A stretch of 64,000 nt of DNA from Novispirillum itersonii. Its GTDB lineage: Bacteria; Pseudomonadota; Alphaproteobacteria; Rhodospirillales; Rhodospirillaceae. Below, piece by piece: positions 26,942-35,710 of this stretch; within the stretch, counting starts at the first letter, position 1, and every line of letters begins with the position of its first letter. Under the pieces are notes generated by a model that saw only the letters and a list, made by a program, of their open reading frames with translations, ran no database searches and was not told where the DNA came from. The stretch spans positions 62,001 through 126,000 of the forward strand of contig NZ_JACIIX010000011.1 in NCBI RefSeq assembly GCF_014205675.1. The letters run 5' to 3'. Made by a program: the position numbers and the translations under genes.

Positions 26942-27955
26942 GTGCACCAGCCTGTTTCCCCGCCCCTTCCGCCCGTTTCACCGACGGGCCGCCCCGATCT
27001 TCCGGTCGCGCTGGGTAAAGTGATCCGCAACAGCCCGGCCGCCCACGCCATCCGGCTGCTGGGGGACCGCTGGAGCTTTCTGGTCATCCGCGATGCCTTT
27101 CTCGGCCGCACCCGGTTTGACGATTTCGTCCACACCACCGGGGCACCGCGCAGCACCCTGACCAAGCGCCTGAATGCCCTGACCGAGCGCGGGGTTCTCG
27201 CCCGCCAGCCCTATCAGGCCCACCCGCCCCGGGATGACTATGTCCTCACCCCGATGGGGGAGGATCTGTACGATTTCGCGGTCTCGGTCTGGCACTGGGA
27301 GATCACCCACGGCCCGAAGACGGCAGGCACCACCGTGCCGGATCGTCTGCGCCACCGCCTGTGCGGGCAGGCCTTTGATCCGGTCACGGTGTGTCTGGAC
27401 TGCGGGGCCCCGGTGCTGCCGCGCGAGGTCGCCTACCGGGTGGAGGCCGAACAGATCGCCGACGCCGACGCCGCCCTGAATGACGGCAGCCCCCAGCGCC
27501 GCAGCCGCCCGCCGGGGCCGGGACAGGTTCCCGGTGACCCCTCGATGCTACAGGCCGCCGAGCTGATCGGCGACCAGTGGACGCCGCTGCTGGTCTCCGC
27601 CCTGCTGCTCGGCATCCGCCGTTATGACGAGTTCCAGAAGGAGCTGAAAGCGGCCACCAACATTCTGGCCGACCGCCTGCGTCTGCTGGTGGAGGCCGGG
27701 GTGGTGCGGCGGATCGCCTATCAGGATCATCCGGTCCGCTATGAATACCGCCTGACCCGGAAAGGCCGGGATCTCTACCCGGTGATCATGGCCCTGCACC
27801 GCTGGGGGGAACGCTGGCTGGTCCCCGACGCTGCGGTCGGCCTGCACCACCACTGCACCGACACCCCGCTGGCCACCGCCACCGTGTGCAGCTACTGCCG
27901 CCACCCGCTGAAACGGGGGGATGTGACCTTCAAGGTCTCGGTGCCGGTGCGATAG
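26942..27955 (+). CDS. HxlR-family regulator with two tandem winged-helix domains
   Basis: A 337-residue protein that carries two full HxlR domains. The first is at ~25-125 (IRLLGDRWSFLVIRDAFLGRTRFDDF, APRSTLTKRLNALTERGVL). The second is at ~205-295 (AELIGDQWTPLLVSALLLGIRRYDEF, ATNILADRLRLLVEAGVV). Each is followed by a zinc-ribbon-like Cys group: C141, C151, C154 and C305, C316, C319. Such a protein could bind two half-sites as a single chain. The start is probably GTG 26942, but no ribosome site supports it. It is divergent from glnD. The target is unknown. Confidence 0.85.
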   Translation: MHQPVSPPLPPVSPTGRPDLPVALGKVIRNSPAAHAIRLLGDRWSFLVIRDAFLGRTRFDDFVHTTGAPRSTLTKRLNALTERGVLARQPYQAHPPRDDYVLTPMGEDLYDFAVSVWHWEITHGPKTAGTTVPDRLRHRLCGQAFDPVTVCLDCGAPVLPREVAYRVEAEQIADADAALNDGSPQRRSRPPGPGQVPGDPSMLQAAELIGDQWTPLLVSALLLGIRRYDEFQKELKAATNILADRLRLLVEAGVVRRIAYQDHPVRYEYRLTRKGRDLYPVIMALHRWGERWLVPDAAVGLHHHCTDTPLATATVCSYCRHPLKRGDVTFKVSVPVR

Positions 27956-27962
27956 CGGGTTC

Positions 27963-28370
27963 TCAGGGGTGCTTACCGGCCCCTTTGGTGATTTTATCGA
28001 CCACCTTGCGGTCTGCCCGCAGGCCGATCCCGACCACCTTGGCATCGTCAGGACCAAACCCGGAAAACACCGCCCGGTTTTCTCCGTCATGGCCGGACAG
28101 GAACATCTCCTCGATGAACAGCGCCGTCTGCACACCCCGCTCCAGAGAACGGCGGTGGATCACCGCCATCTGCGCCGCATCGGCGGCCAGCACCACCACC
28201 GGCTGGACCGACAGACGGTGATACTCCCGTCCGTCCCGGTCAAAATAGGCCTCGCCGATCACCTCCGGCGCCCCGGCCACCACACCGGACATCAGGAAGG
28301 CGGTGACATTCAGCTTCTGCCACACCGCCAGATCCTCGCGCAGGATCATTGCAATCTTGGTCTCAAACAT
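27963..28370 (-). CDS. DUF2000-family protein
   Basis: A 135-residue cytoplasmic protein. KIAMILREDLAVWQKLNVTAFLMSGV and the later QPVVVLAADAAQMAVIHRRSLERG plus LFIEEMF are typical of DUF2000, a small family with a peptidyl-tRNA-hydrolase-like fold and no proven function. ATG 28370 has AGGAAGAG just upstream. It is divergent from an AraC-type regulator gene, 114 bases apart; such a pairing suggests that the regulator controls it. The last bases converge closely with the HxlR gene. Confidence 0.87.
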   Translation of the reverse strand: MFETKIAMILREDLAVWQKLNVTAFLMSGVVAGAPEVIGEAYFDRDGREYHRLSVQPVVVLAADAAQMAVIHRRSLERGVQTALFIEEMFLSGHDGENRAVFSGFGPDDAKVVGIGLRADRKVVDKITKGAGKHP

Positions 28371-28467
28371 TGACTCTTCCTCCTCTCGGCCAGAGCATTT
28401 TTCCATGGCGCAGAAACCGGTTGGGTCCCCATATCTTCTGAGACCCCTCCATGGTTGGAGAGCCCGG

Positions 28468-28493
28468 ACAGATGACTGATACAGATGACTGAT
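28468..28493. repeat. 13-bp tandem duplication at the start of the AraC gene
   Basis: ACAGATGACTGAT occurs twice in a row (28468-28480 and 28481-28493). Each copy carries an ATG. The first ATG (28472) opens only a six-codon frame that stops at 28492; the second (28485) starts the real gene in a different frame. The GGAG at 28457-28460 fits the first ATG better. Confidence 0.75.
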
Positions 28494-29372
28494 CCTGTAG
28501 ACCACCCCGCCCCCGGCGGTCTTGAACGTTTGTGCCAGAACGACGAATCCATCCGCATGATCCGGGCGGAAACCCACCCGGAGCTGGAGGCCCTGCATGC
28601 CCGTTTCAGCGGCGATGTGTTTGAACCCCACCGCCATGACAGCTATGGAATCGGGGTAACTCTGGGCGGGGTGCAGCGGTTTTTCTACCGGGGGGAGGAA
28701 CGGCGCAGCCTGCCGGGGCAAATTCTGGTGCTGCATCCGGATGAGGAACATGACGGTGGGGCGGGCAGCGATGCCTCGCTGGTCTACACCATGCTGTATG
28801 TCTCCCCGGCGCTGGTGGCGCAGGCCCTGCCGGGCGGCCGGGGCAGCCTGCCGTTCGTGCGAGATCCGGTGCTGAGCGATCCAACCTTCCGCAGTGGCCT
28901 GACCGGGGCCTTCTCGGCGCTGGAAACCGTCACCGCCACCCCGCAGCCGGAGGATGATCTGGCCCTGACTGCCCTGCTGGCCGGGATCACCGATGCGCTG
29001 TGCCGTCATAGCGGTTTCCGCCCACAGGCCGGGCGGGCATTGCCGCTGCGGCAGGTGGAGCAGGCCCGCGCCCTGTTGGAAGCCTCGGTGGAAACCGGCG
29101 TCTCCGCCGCCGCGCTGGAAGCGGTGACCGGCCTTGACCGCTTCAGCCTGTCGCGGGCCTTCCGGTCAATCCACGGCACGTCACCGCACCGCTATCTGCT
29201 GATGCGCCGCCTGAGCTTCGCCCGCCGCCTGATTGAGCGCGGGTTGCCACTGGCCCGTGTCGCCGCCGAGGCCGGTTTTGCCGACCAAAGCCACCTGACC
29301 CGCCATTTCAAAAAAGCGTTCGGCCTGACGCCGGGGCGCTGGAACAGCCTGTCTCTTGCCCGGCCCGGCTGA
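28485..29372 (+). CDS. AraC-family transcriptional regulator
   Basis: A 295-residue regulator. An N-terminal AraC-type cupin covers ~25-170 (FEPHRHDSYGIGVTLGGVQRFFYRGEE; LPGQILVLHPDEEHDGG). The C-terminal double helix-turn-helix covers ~190-290 (VSAAALEAVTGLDRFSLSRAFRSIHGTSPHRYLLMRRL and VAAEAGFADQSHLTRHFKKAFGLTPGRW), with the typical second-HTH sequence. The start is complicated by a 13-bp tandem duplication. It is divergent from the DUF2000 gene. The ligand is not predictable. Confidence 0.93.
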   Translation: MTDPVDHPAPGGLERLCQNDESIRMIRAETHPELEALHARFSGDVFEPHRHDSYGIGVTLGGVQRFFYRGEERRSLPGQILVLHPDEEHDGGAGSDASLVYTMLYVSPALVAQALPGGRGSLPFVRDPVLSDPTFRSGLTGAFSALETVTATPQPEDDLALTALLAGITDALCRHSGFRPQAGRALPLRQVEQARALLEASVETGVSAAALEAVTGLDRFSLSRAFRSIHGTSPHRYLLMRRLSFARRLIERGLPLARVAAEAGFADQSHLTRHFKKAFGLTPGRWNSLSLARPG

Positions 29373-29411
29373 GACGGCCCTGAGGAAGAGAAAAACAGAC
29401 GGAAACCGGGG

Positions 29412-30956
29412 TCAGCCCGCCGTCCCTGCCGCTTTTGCGTCCTCGGGCTTGCCCTCCGGTTTTGCCGGGGCCGGTTTCCGCACCGGGGGCCGCAACACCC
29501 CCTCCGGGATCCAGCCGGAAACGCTCGATGTCACCAGCAGGGCCCAGCCCTTCTGGCGGTCCATCACCGCCACATTGTAGTCCCCGGCGGGAAGACTGCC
29601 GACCGGCGCACAGTCCGACGCCCCGCAACGGCGCACGGTGGTGGCCTTGGCGGTCAGGGTCAGCGGCTGACGGTCCAGAAACGGCAGATCCCCCGGGCGC
29701 AGGGGTTTCACCGTCACCGAAGCCGGAGCCTTGACGGTGTCCGCCGGAAGGGTCAGCGGCTGCTCCCCCCGCAGCGGATAGGCGAACTTGCCATCCCGCA
29801 CCGCCAGCACACTCAGGACCGGCTTGTCGCAGCGGGGCAGCAGCTCCACCGGCAGCCGCAGGGTCCAGCCCGCCGCCGACAGGTTGCTGTGAATCGTCCG
29901 TCCGATCTCCGGGGTTGGGTCCTGCACCGGGGCCATCCCGACCACCCGGCCACACAGTGCCGCCAGAACATGGCTGAAGCGGATGCCGATCAGAGAGTCC
30001 CCGGCCCAGCCGGACACCTCCAGCGTCTCCGCCAGACCGGGGCGGCGGTCCTTCAGCGGCTCCCCGTTCAGGGTCAGGCGGCCCAGATACCCTGCCTCGC
30101 CATAATCCAGCGTCCAGTCGGTCAGGGGATACTGGTCCGCCGGGGCAAAGGCGGTGGCCACTGGCGGCGGCGCAGGCGGGGCATCGGGAATCGGCGCCGA
30201 AACCGGTGTGCGGCTGGCCGGAGCCTTAAACCGTTCCGCCATCTGCGCCAGATCAAGACCGCCGGACACGGGCGGCACATCCGGGGGTGCCGGAGGCACG
30301 CCCGTCGCGGCCTGCGGGGTTCCCCCCTTCCCGGAGTCAGGTTTTCCGGCTTCAGGCTTCCCGGAATCAGGCCGGACCGCCTCAGCGATTCCGCTGCCGG
30401 GTTTTCCCGGGTCCGTTTTCTGCGGACCGCTTTTCTGGGGGTCCGTCTTCTGGGACTCAGCTTTCTGGCCGTCGGCTTTCGCCGGATCGGGTTTTGCGGC
30501 GGGGGCCTTGGTCGGCTCCGTTTTCGGGGTCTCCGCTTTCGGCGGGTCTGTCTTCACCGGGCCAGCCTTGGCCGCATCGGGCTTCGGCCCCTCTGCTTTT
30601 GCAGGGGCCGGTCTGGAGGGATCAGACGTCACCGGGCCAACTTGCGGGCCAACCTTCGGGGTGTCCGGCTGGACCGGGGCCAGTGCGATCTCCCCATGCC
30701 CCGCCACCGGCGGCGGCGACTCCGGGGATAGCAGGGCCTTCCCGGCGCGGGAAACCGCATCGGCAAAGGCTCCGGCCTGCCGGATCACCTCGGTGAACGG
30801 GGCTGCCGGATCATCGGCGGGAACCGCTGTCCCCAACCGGGCCGGAACCGCCCCGGTCACCGGCGGACGGGACAATTCAATCATCCCATAGCGCAGGCCA
30901 ATGCCGGTTATCACCGCCACCGCCGCACCAGCCCCCAGCCACACCGCCTTACCCAT
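29412..30956 (-). CDS. Membrane-anchored protein with Lys/Pro/Asp-rich linker and C-terminal SH3-like domain
   Basis: A 514-residue protein with an N-terminal membrane anchor (AVWLGAGAAVAVITGIGL). Residues ~95-235 are a low-complexity Pro/Lys/Ala/Asp stretch with repeats of the type K(T/A/P)DP(P/Q)K. An ordered periplasmic part of ~150 residues follows, holding Cys near RVVGMAP and LLPRCDKPV. The end, residues ~430-490 (LTLTAKATTVRRCGASDCAPVGSLPAGDYNVAV ... GWALLVTSSVSGWIPEGVL), is a bacterial SH3-like domain. Such domains often bind cell wall, and the linker could span the envelope. The gene ends next to the AraC gene and lies ~40 bases downstream of the DUF2336 gene on the same strand, so they may be one operon. 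The function is unknown. Confidence 0.75.
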   Translation of the reverse strand: MGKAVWLGAGAAVAVITGIGLRYGMIELSRPPVTGAVPARLGTAVPADDPAAPFTEVIRQAGAFADAVSRAGKALLSPESPPPVAGHGEIALAPVQPDTPKVGPQVGPVTSDPSRPAPAKAEGPKPDAAKAGPVKTDPPKAETPKTEPTKAPAAKPDPAKADGQKAESQKTDPQKSGPQKTDPGKPGSGIAEAVRPDSGKPEAGKPDSGKGGTPQAATGVPPAPPDVPPVSGGLDLAQMAERFKAPASRTPVSAPIPDAPPAPPPVATAFAPADQYPLTDWTLDYGEAGYLGRLTLNGEPLKDRRPGLAETLEVSGWAGDSLIGIRFSHVLAALCGRVVGMAPVQDPTPEIGRTIHSNLSAAGWTLRLPVELLPRCDKPVLSVLAVRDGKFAYPLRGEQPLTLPADTVKAPASVTVKPLRPGDLPFLDRQPLTLTAKATTVRRCGASDCAPVGSLPAGDYNVAVMDRQKGWALLVTSSVSGWIPEGVLRPPVRKPAPAKPEGKPEDAKAAGTAG

Positions 30957-30995
30957 TATCCCCCGCGCGTCTGCTCTGTCCCGACACCACCCCCT

Positions 30996-32450
30996 TTAAG
31001 GGTGCGGTGTTTCCGTCCGCTTGGCGAACATCTCGATCTGCCATTCCATTTCCGTGATGGTCAGACCGAAGGGCAGATCCCCCGATTCCGTCAGCACATC
31101 CGCCGGGGCCACCCGGGCCAGACGCGATTGAATCTGCACCGACAGGGCCGGAGGCAGAGCGGCATGCCAGACCAGCGCCGCGATGGCCTTACAGCTGGCC
31201 ATGCGGATGGCCTCCAGCGACGCCCCCGGCACCAGATGGTTCAGCACATCCAGCGAGGCGGCGACAAACTCGATATCCCCGACCTTCACCGCCTGCAACA
31301 GCACCGGCCCGCCCAGATCCCCCCGGCGGTACATTTCCACCGCCTGACGGAAGGCTTCAATCCGGGTGTGCGGCCAGCTGGAAACGTCAATCCGGTGCAG
31401 GATCTCCGGCAGCGGTGCATCGGCGGAGGCACTGACCGCCGTCCGGTATTCCGGTGCCGGCAACGGATCGCCTTCATGCAGGCGGGCGTGGACCACCCGC
31501 TTCACTTCCGCCAGCGTCTCCGGTGACAGATCCCGGCGGTCCCGCAGCACCTGCAACCAGCGGTCAGCGACAAACTCGGCCAGCCGCATCGCCGCCTGCC
31601 GGTGCAGGCCGGGGCGGCGCACCAGCGGTTCGTGCCATTCCAGCCGGTCTGGCGCGGTTTCGATCAGGTGGTCGAGGGTTTCCTCACGGATCTGGGCCGA
31701 GGTATTACGCAGCAGGTCGGCAATCGCCACCGTATCATCGGTCTCGGCAATGGCATCGGCCACGTCGGCGCACAGGCGCTGACGGCGCGAAATCGCCGAC
31801 AGCATCGCCGACGACGGGCTGGCGGCAATGATATCCAGCAGGTCTTCATCCTGAAGGACCGGAGAATATTCCAGAACCGGCGTGGAGACCTCCTCCACAT
31901 CGCGGGCCAGCGTGCGGATCACATCGGACGGCGCGTCAATCACATCCTTGATCGCTTCCGACAGGATCTGGCGCACCCGCACCATCTGGTCCTGCGCCAG
32001 CCGGGAAATCACCCGGTAGGCTGCCTGCCGGGCCCGGTCATGCTCATCGGGGCTGAGGCCGGGGGCCAGCCGGGCAATCCGGAAGGCCAGATCGGCCCGC
32101 ACCCGGTCATCCTGATCCTCGACCAGCACCAGATGCGCCAGTGCCGGGGTCGACCCGTTCAGCGCCACCGCCCGGCGTACCGCCGCATGGCCGTCTTCCG
32201 AGAGGAAATAGAGGATTTCCGCCGGCACATCGGTGCGCGAGGCCAGCGCGATGCGGATCGCCGGATCCTCGCTGCGGGCATACTGCTTGGCGGCATCATA
32301 GGAAATCGGCTCGAACGACATCAGGTCTTCCGGCAGCGCTGCCGTGCCCTCTGCCGGTTTCCCGAAGGCACCGGACGACACGACATCCTCCGGCACAGCA
32401 TCCGCGGTGACGTCTTCAAGACCAAGGAGACGCTTGAGGAAGGACGTCAT
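30996..32450 (-). CDS. DUF2336 protein (helical-repeat)
   Basis: A 484-residue cytoplasmic protein of the DUF2336 family, common in alphaproteobacteria. It is nearly all helical, with HEAT-like wording: DPAIRIALASRTDVPAEILYFLSEDGHAAVRRAVALN, then DVIRTLARDVEEVSTPVLEYSPVLQDEDLLDII and ISRRQRLCADVADAIAETDD. It lacks enzymatic motifs. The start ATG 32450 has GAGGAGG about ten bases upstream. DUF2336 proteins are often near signalling genes, and here a GGDEF gene lies just upstream on the same strand and an SH3 protein downstream. The exact role is unknown. Confidence 0.85.
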   Translation of the reverse strand: MTSFLKRLLGLEDVTADAVPEDVVSSGAFGKPAEGTAALPEDLMSFEPISYDAAKQYARSEDPAIRIALASRTDVPAEILYFLSEDGHAAVRRAVALNGSTPALAHLVLVEDQDDRVRADLAFRIARLAPGLSPDEHDRARQAAYRVISRLAQDQMVRVRQILSEAIKDVIDAPSDVIRTLARDVEEVSTPVLEYSPVLQDEDLLDIIAASPSSAMLSAISRRQRLCADVADAIAETDDTVAIADLLRNTSAQIREETLDHLIETAPDRLEWHEPLVRRPGLHRQAAMRLAEFVADRWLQVLRDRRDLSPETLAEVKRVVHARLHEGDPLPAPEYRTAVSASADAPLPEILHRIDVSSWPHTRIEAFRQAVEMYRRGDLGGPVLLQAVKVGDIEFVAASLDVLNHLVPGASLEAIRMASCKAIAALVWHAALPPALSVQIQSRLARVAPADVLTESGDLPFGLTITEMEWQIEMFAKRTETPHP

Positions 32451-32650
32451 GACAGGGCCACCTCCTCAGGCACTGGCCGGAGGAGCTGCTGAGAGGACCA
32501 TCCGGCAAAAACACGCACGTTCACGGCTGCGACACACCACACCAAAGACAACGGATCCGCCGGTCTGGGGGGAGATACCGGCGCCACCCCGTCAGAACAG
32601 GATACCCCAAAAAAACACCTGACACAGACTCTGCCGCAAATCCGGGCGGA

Positions 32651-34441
32651 TCAGACGGAGCGGACCGGAAGGTCCGCCACCGCCACCCCCAGTTTACCTG
32701 TCTTTTTAACCGAGTACATCGCCTGATCAGCCCGGGCGATCAAATCATGCAGGGTTTCCGGATGGGCGGGATCATGAACGGCAATCCCGATCGACAGCCC
32801 CAGCGGATGTGCCGGGTTCCCCGAACGGGGCCGCAGCAGGCGGTCCGCCATCGACAGCAGCAGACGGGCCTTGTCCTCGGCCACCTCCAGCGTCCCGCCC
32901 TCCAGCCAGACCGCGAACTCATCGCCGCCGAGGCGGGCCACCAGATCGGTCGGCCGGGTATTGCCCAGCAGCATATCCCGCACCAGCTGCAACACCGCAT
33001 CCCCGGCGGCATGGCCGTGGACGTCGTTGACCATCTTGAAGTTATCAAGATCGACATAGAGCAGGGCGGCGAAGGCCCCGGTCCGTTGCAGGCGCTTGTG
33101 ACGGCGGTCCAGTTCTTCGAAAAAGGCCCGGCGGTTGAACAGGCCGGTCAGGCTGTCGGTGCGCGACAGCCTGACAATGCTTTCATGCGCGGCGATCTGT
33201 TCGTTGGCGATCCCGATCTGGTCAGCCAGATCCGACAGCAGGAAGCGGTCATCAACCCCCCAGTTGCCGCGTTCCGCCACCCGGTACAGCACCACCGCCC
33301 CGTTGACGCGGTGATGATGGCGCGAGGCCACGGCCAGAACCTGCCGCCCCTCAACCTCCATCTCCACCAGCTCTTCGCCATGGTCGAGGGCATCCAGCAC
33401 CGGCAGGGAGCTGAGATAGGCCAGCGCCCCATAGCGGGCCCCGGGGATCAGCCCGGCGGGCAGTTCACTCGGGTGGCTTTCCTCCAGCGTGTCGCTGGGA
33501 CGGCGGAAGATATGGCAGTCACTGGCCCCCATGCCCCGCGCCAGCGTCTCCGCCGCCACATTCAGCATGTTGTTGGGATCAACCTCATCGCGGAAGGTGC
33601 GGACGATATGGTTGACGATCCGTTCCCGGTTGCGGGCCCGGGCCAGCTGAAGATCGCGCTCCCGCTCGGTCGTCACATCGCGGCAGACGCCCCGGGTGCC
33701 GATCCAGCGGCCGGAGCGGTCAAAAATCGGCCGGGCGGCCACGGTGACACAGACCGGGGATCCATCAACCCGACGCACCCAGACCTCGCCATGATCGATC
33801 GGCACATGGGTGGAGAACGGAATGCCCATCTGCGCGTCCCGCTCCATCACCAGATCAACCGGATCGCGGCCGATCAGGTCCGCCGCCGGATGGCCCAGCG
33901 CCCCGCGCGGGCTGACAAACACAAAGGTGCCGTCAATGCCGGTTTCCCAGGCAAAATCCGACGAAATCTCGACAAAATCCTTATAACGCTGACGGCTTTC
34001 CACCAGCGCGGCGCGCAGATTGTGATGCAGGGTGACTTCCCGGGTCAGCATGGCAACCCGGCCATCAGGCATCGGCAGCACGGTCAGGTCATAAGTATAG
34101 ACCCCGTCGCCGTTCTCGATCTGCACCGTGCCCTGATTGGCCATCCGGCTGCTGGCACAGACCGCGATCAGGGCCTGCGCCTCAGCCGCCCCGCCCGCCG
34201 CCAGCAACACGGCAAGGGGGGTCTCCTCCGGCTGGGCGGACAGCAGGCCGCCTGTCGGGGAAAACATCAACAGCGGTCCGGGAAAGCCGTTCAGGATGCT
34301 GTCGGACTGGTTTTCCGCACCACCGGACACCCCCCCGCCGCCCGCAACGGTGCCGTTAACCGGGGTGGCACCGCCATCCGGCCGTTCCATCCGGGGCGCG
34401 GCCCCATCTGTCCGGGGCGGGGCACTATCAGCCCTGTTCAC
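32651..34441 (-). CDS. PAS-domain diguanylate cyclase
   Basis: A 596-residue c-di-GMP synthase without membrane helices. PAS-like regions lie at ~45-140 and ~150-270 (RYKDFVEISSDFAWETGIDGTFVFVS; GTRGVCRDVTTERERD). A GAF-like region follows at ~280-420 (NMLNVAAETLARGMGASDCHIF; ADQIGIANEQIAAHESI). The GGDEF domain covers ~425-590 with SRTDSLTGLFNRRAF, VDLDNFKMVNDVHGHAAGD, the I-site RPTD, and the active-site GGDEF. The start is probably GTG 34441 with GAGAGG upstream. It is divergent from dapD. The sensed signal is unknown. Confidence 0.92.
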   Translation of the reverse strand: MNRADSAPPRTDGAAPRMERPDGGATPVNGTVAGGGGVSGGAENQSDSILNGFPGPLLMFSPTGGLLSAQPEETPLAVLLAAGGAAEAQALIAVCASSRMANQGTVQIENGDGVYTYDLTVLPMPDGRVAMLTREVTLHHNLRAALVESRQRYKDFVEISSDFAWETGIDGTFVFVSPRGALGHPAADLIGRDPVDLVMERDAQMGIPFSTHVPIDHGEVWVRRVDGSPVCVTVAARPIFDRSGRWIGTRGVCRDVTTERERDLQLARARNRERIVNHIVRTFRDEVDPNNMLNVAAETLARGMGASDCHIFRRPSDTLEESHPSELPAGLIPGARYGALAYLSSLPVLDALDHGEELVEMEVEGRQVLAVASRHHHRVNGAVVLYRVAERGNWGVDDRFLLSDLADQIGIANEQIAAHESIVRLSRTDSLTGLFNRRAFFEELDRRHKRLQRTGAFAALLYVDLDNFKMVNDVHGHAAGDAVLQLVRDMLLGNTRPTDLVARLGGDEFAVWLEGGTLEVAEDKARLLLSMADRLLRPRSGNPAHPLGLSIGIAVHDPAHPETLHDLIARADQAMYSVKKTGKLGVAVADLPVRSV

Positions 34442-34757
34442 CTCTGTCCTCTCCCGTCAGCAGGATCTGTACAATGTCTTCTTTAGCATGGTTCCCCCGC
34501 AACTGGCATCAGCCATTCTGTTCATATCCAGCCGGACATAACGGCCGGATATGCGGGCCAGAGCGAACAGAACCGGGCAAGGCCCTGAGCGGCCTGAAAT
34601 CCTGCTCCGGCGGGGGCTGCGGGCAGATGGCCGGTTGACTGACACGGTTCAGCGGGTATCCTCGCGGCCACACCTGCCGCCACGGCAGGTCTGCCGTTGT
34701 GTCCGGGCCGTCAGACCCCGGACATCCTTATCCGCAGACACCGGAGTTCCCCGTCCC
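34442..34757. other. Gene-free interval between the PAS-GGDEF gene and dapD
   Basis: No gene is seen in these 316 bases. They should contain the divergent promoters of the cyclase (minus) and dapD (plus). The frame of dapD is open upstream to 34551, but the added residues are Arg-rich and not like any DapD, so they are not counted as coding. Confidence 0.5.
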
Positions 34758-35621
34758 ATGTCCGTCACTTCCTCCTTCCCGTCCGTGACCGCGCTTCAGG
34801 CTGCCGTGGAAGCGGCGTGGGAAGCCCGCGACCAGATTTCCCCCGCCACCACCGGCGAAGCCCGCGACGCTGTTGCCGACGCGCTGGCCGCCCTTGATTC
34901 CGGGACCCTGCGGGTGGCGGAGAAAAAAGACGGCGCCTGGGTGGTCAACCAGTGGCTGAAGAAGGCGGTGCTGCTGTCCTTCCGCCTGAATGCCATGGCC
35001 CCGATCTCCGGCGGCCCCGGCGGCTCCAGCTGGTGGGACAAGGTGCCGTCCAAGTTCGACGGCTGGTCGGATGCCGAATTCACCGCAGCCGGATTCCGCG
35101 CCGTGCCGAACTGCGTGGTCCGCAAGTCCGCCTACATCGCCCCCGGCGTGGTGCTGATGCCCAGCTTCGTCAACGTCGGGGCCTATGTCGATTCCGGCAC
35201 CATGGTGGACACCTGGGCCACCGTCGGCTCCTGCGCCCAGATCGGCAAGAACGTCCATATCTCCGGCGGCGCCGGGATCGGCGGCGTGCTGGAACCGCTT
35301 CAGGCCGGTCCGGTGATCATCGAAGACAACTGCTTCATCGGCGCCCGCGCCGAAGTGGCGGAAGGCGTGGTGGTGGAAACCGGGGCCGTGCTGTCGATGG
35401 GCGTGTTCATCGGTGCATCCACCAAGGTGATCGACCGCGCCACCGGCGAAGTCTTCATCGGCCGCGTCCCGGCCTATTCCGTGGTGGTGCCGGGCAACCT
35501 GCCGGGCAAGCCGCTGCCGGACGGCACCCCGGGGCCGAGCCTGTACTGCGCCGTGATCGTCAAGCGCGTTGACGAAAAGACCCGTTCCAAGGTCTCGATC
35601 AACGAGCTGCTGCGCGACTGA
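34758..35621 (+). CDS. dapD: Tetrahydrodipicolinate N-succinyltransferase DapD
   Basis: A 287-residue enzyme of lysine and meso-diaminopimelate synthesis; it transfers succinyl from succinyl-CoA to tetrahydrodipicolinate. The N-terminal helical domain ([12 protein letters not shown]) is followed by a left-handed beta-helix ([70 protein letters not shown]). The [13 protein letters not shown] and GGVLEP motifs are DapD-specific. ATG 34758 follows GGAG by eleven bases. It starts a dapD-dapE-membrane protein operon. Confidence 0.97.
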   Translation: MSVTSSFPSVTALQAAVEAAWEARDQISPATTGEARDAVADALAALDSGTLRVAEKKDGAWVVNQWLKKAVLLSFRLNAMAPISGGPGGSSWWDKVPSKFDGWSDAEFTAAGFRAVPNCVVRKSAYIAPGVVLMPSFVNVGAYVDSGTMVDTWATVGSCAQIGKNVHISGGAGIGGVLEPLQAGPVIIEDNCFIGARAEVAEGVVVETGAVLSMGVFIGASTKVIDRATGEVFIGRVPAYSVVVPGNLPGKPLPDGTPGPSLYCAVIVKRVDEKTRSKVSINELLRD

Positions 35622-35638
35622 TCCCTGTTCCTCCTGCG

Positions 35639-35666
35639 GCCGGGGGCGGGCCTGCCTGCCCCCGGC
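35639..35666 (+). other. GC hairpin between dapD and dapE
   Basis: GCCGGGGGC (35639-35647) pairs with GCCCCCGGC (35658-35666). No T-run directly follows; CCCCCTTTT comes ten bases later. It may reduce read-through or protect the dapD mRNA end. Confidence 0.5.
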
Positions 35667-35710
35667 ACCGTGATCCCCCTTTTCCTTCCCAGAGAACGGA
35701 TTCCCCAACC

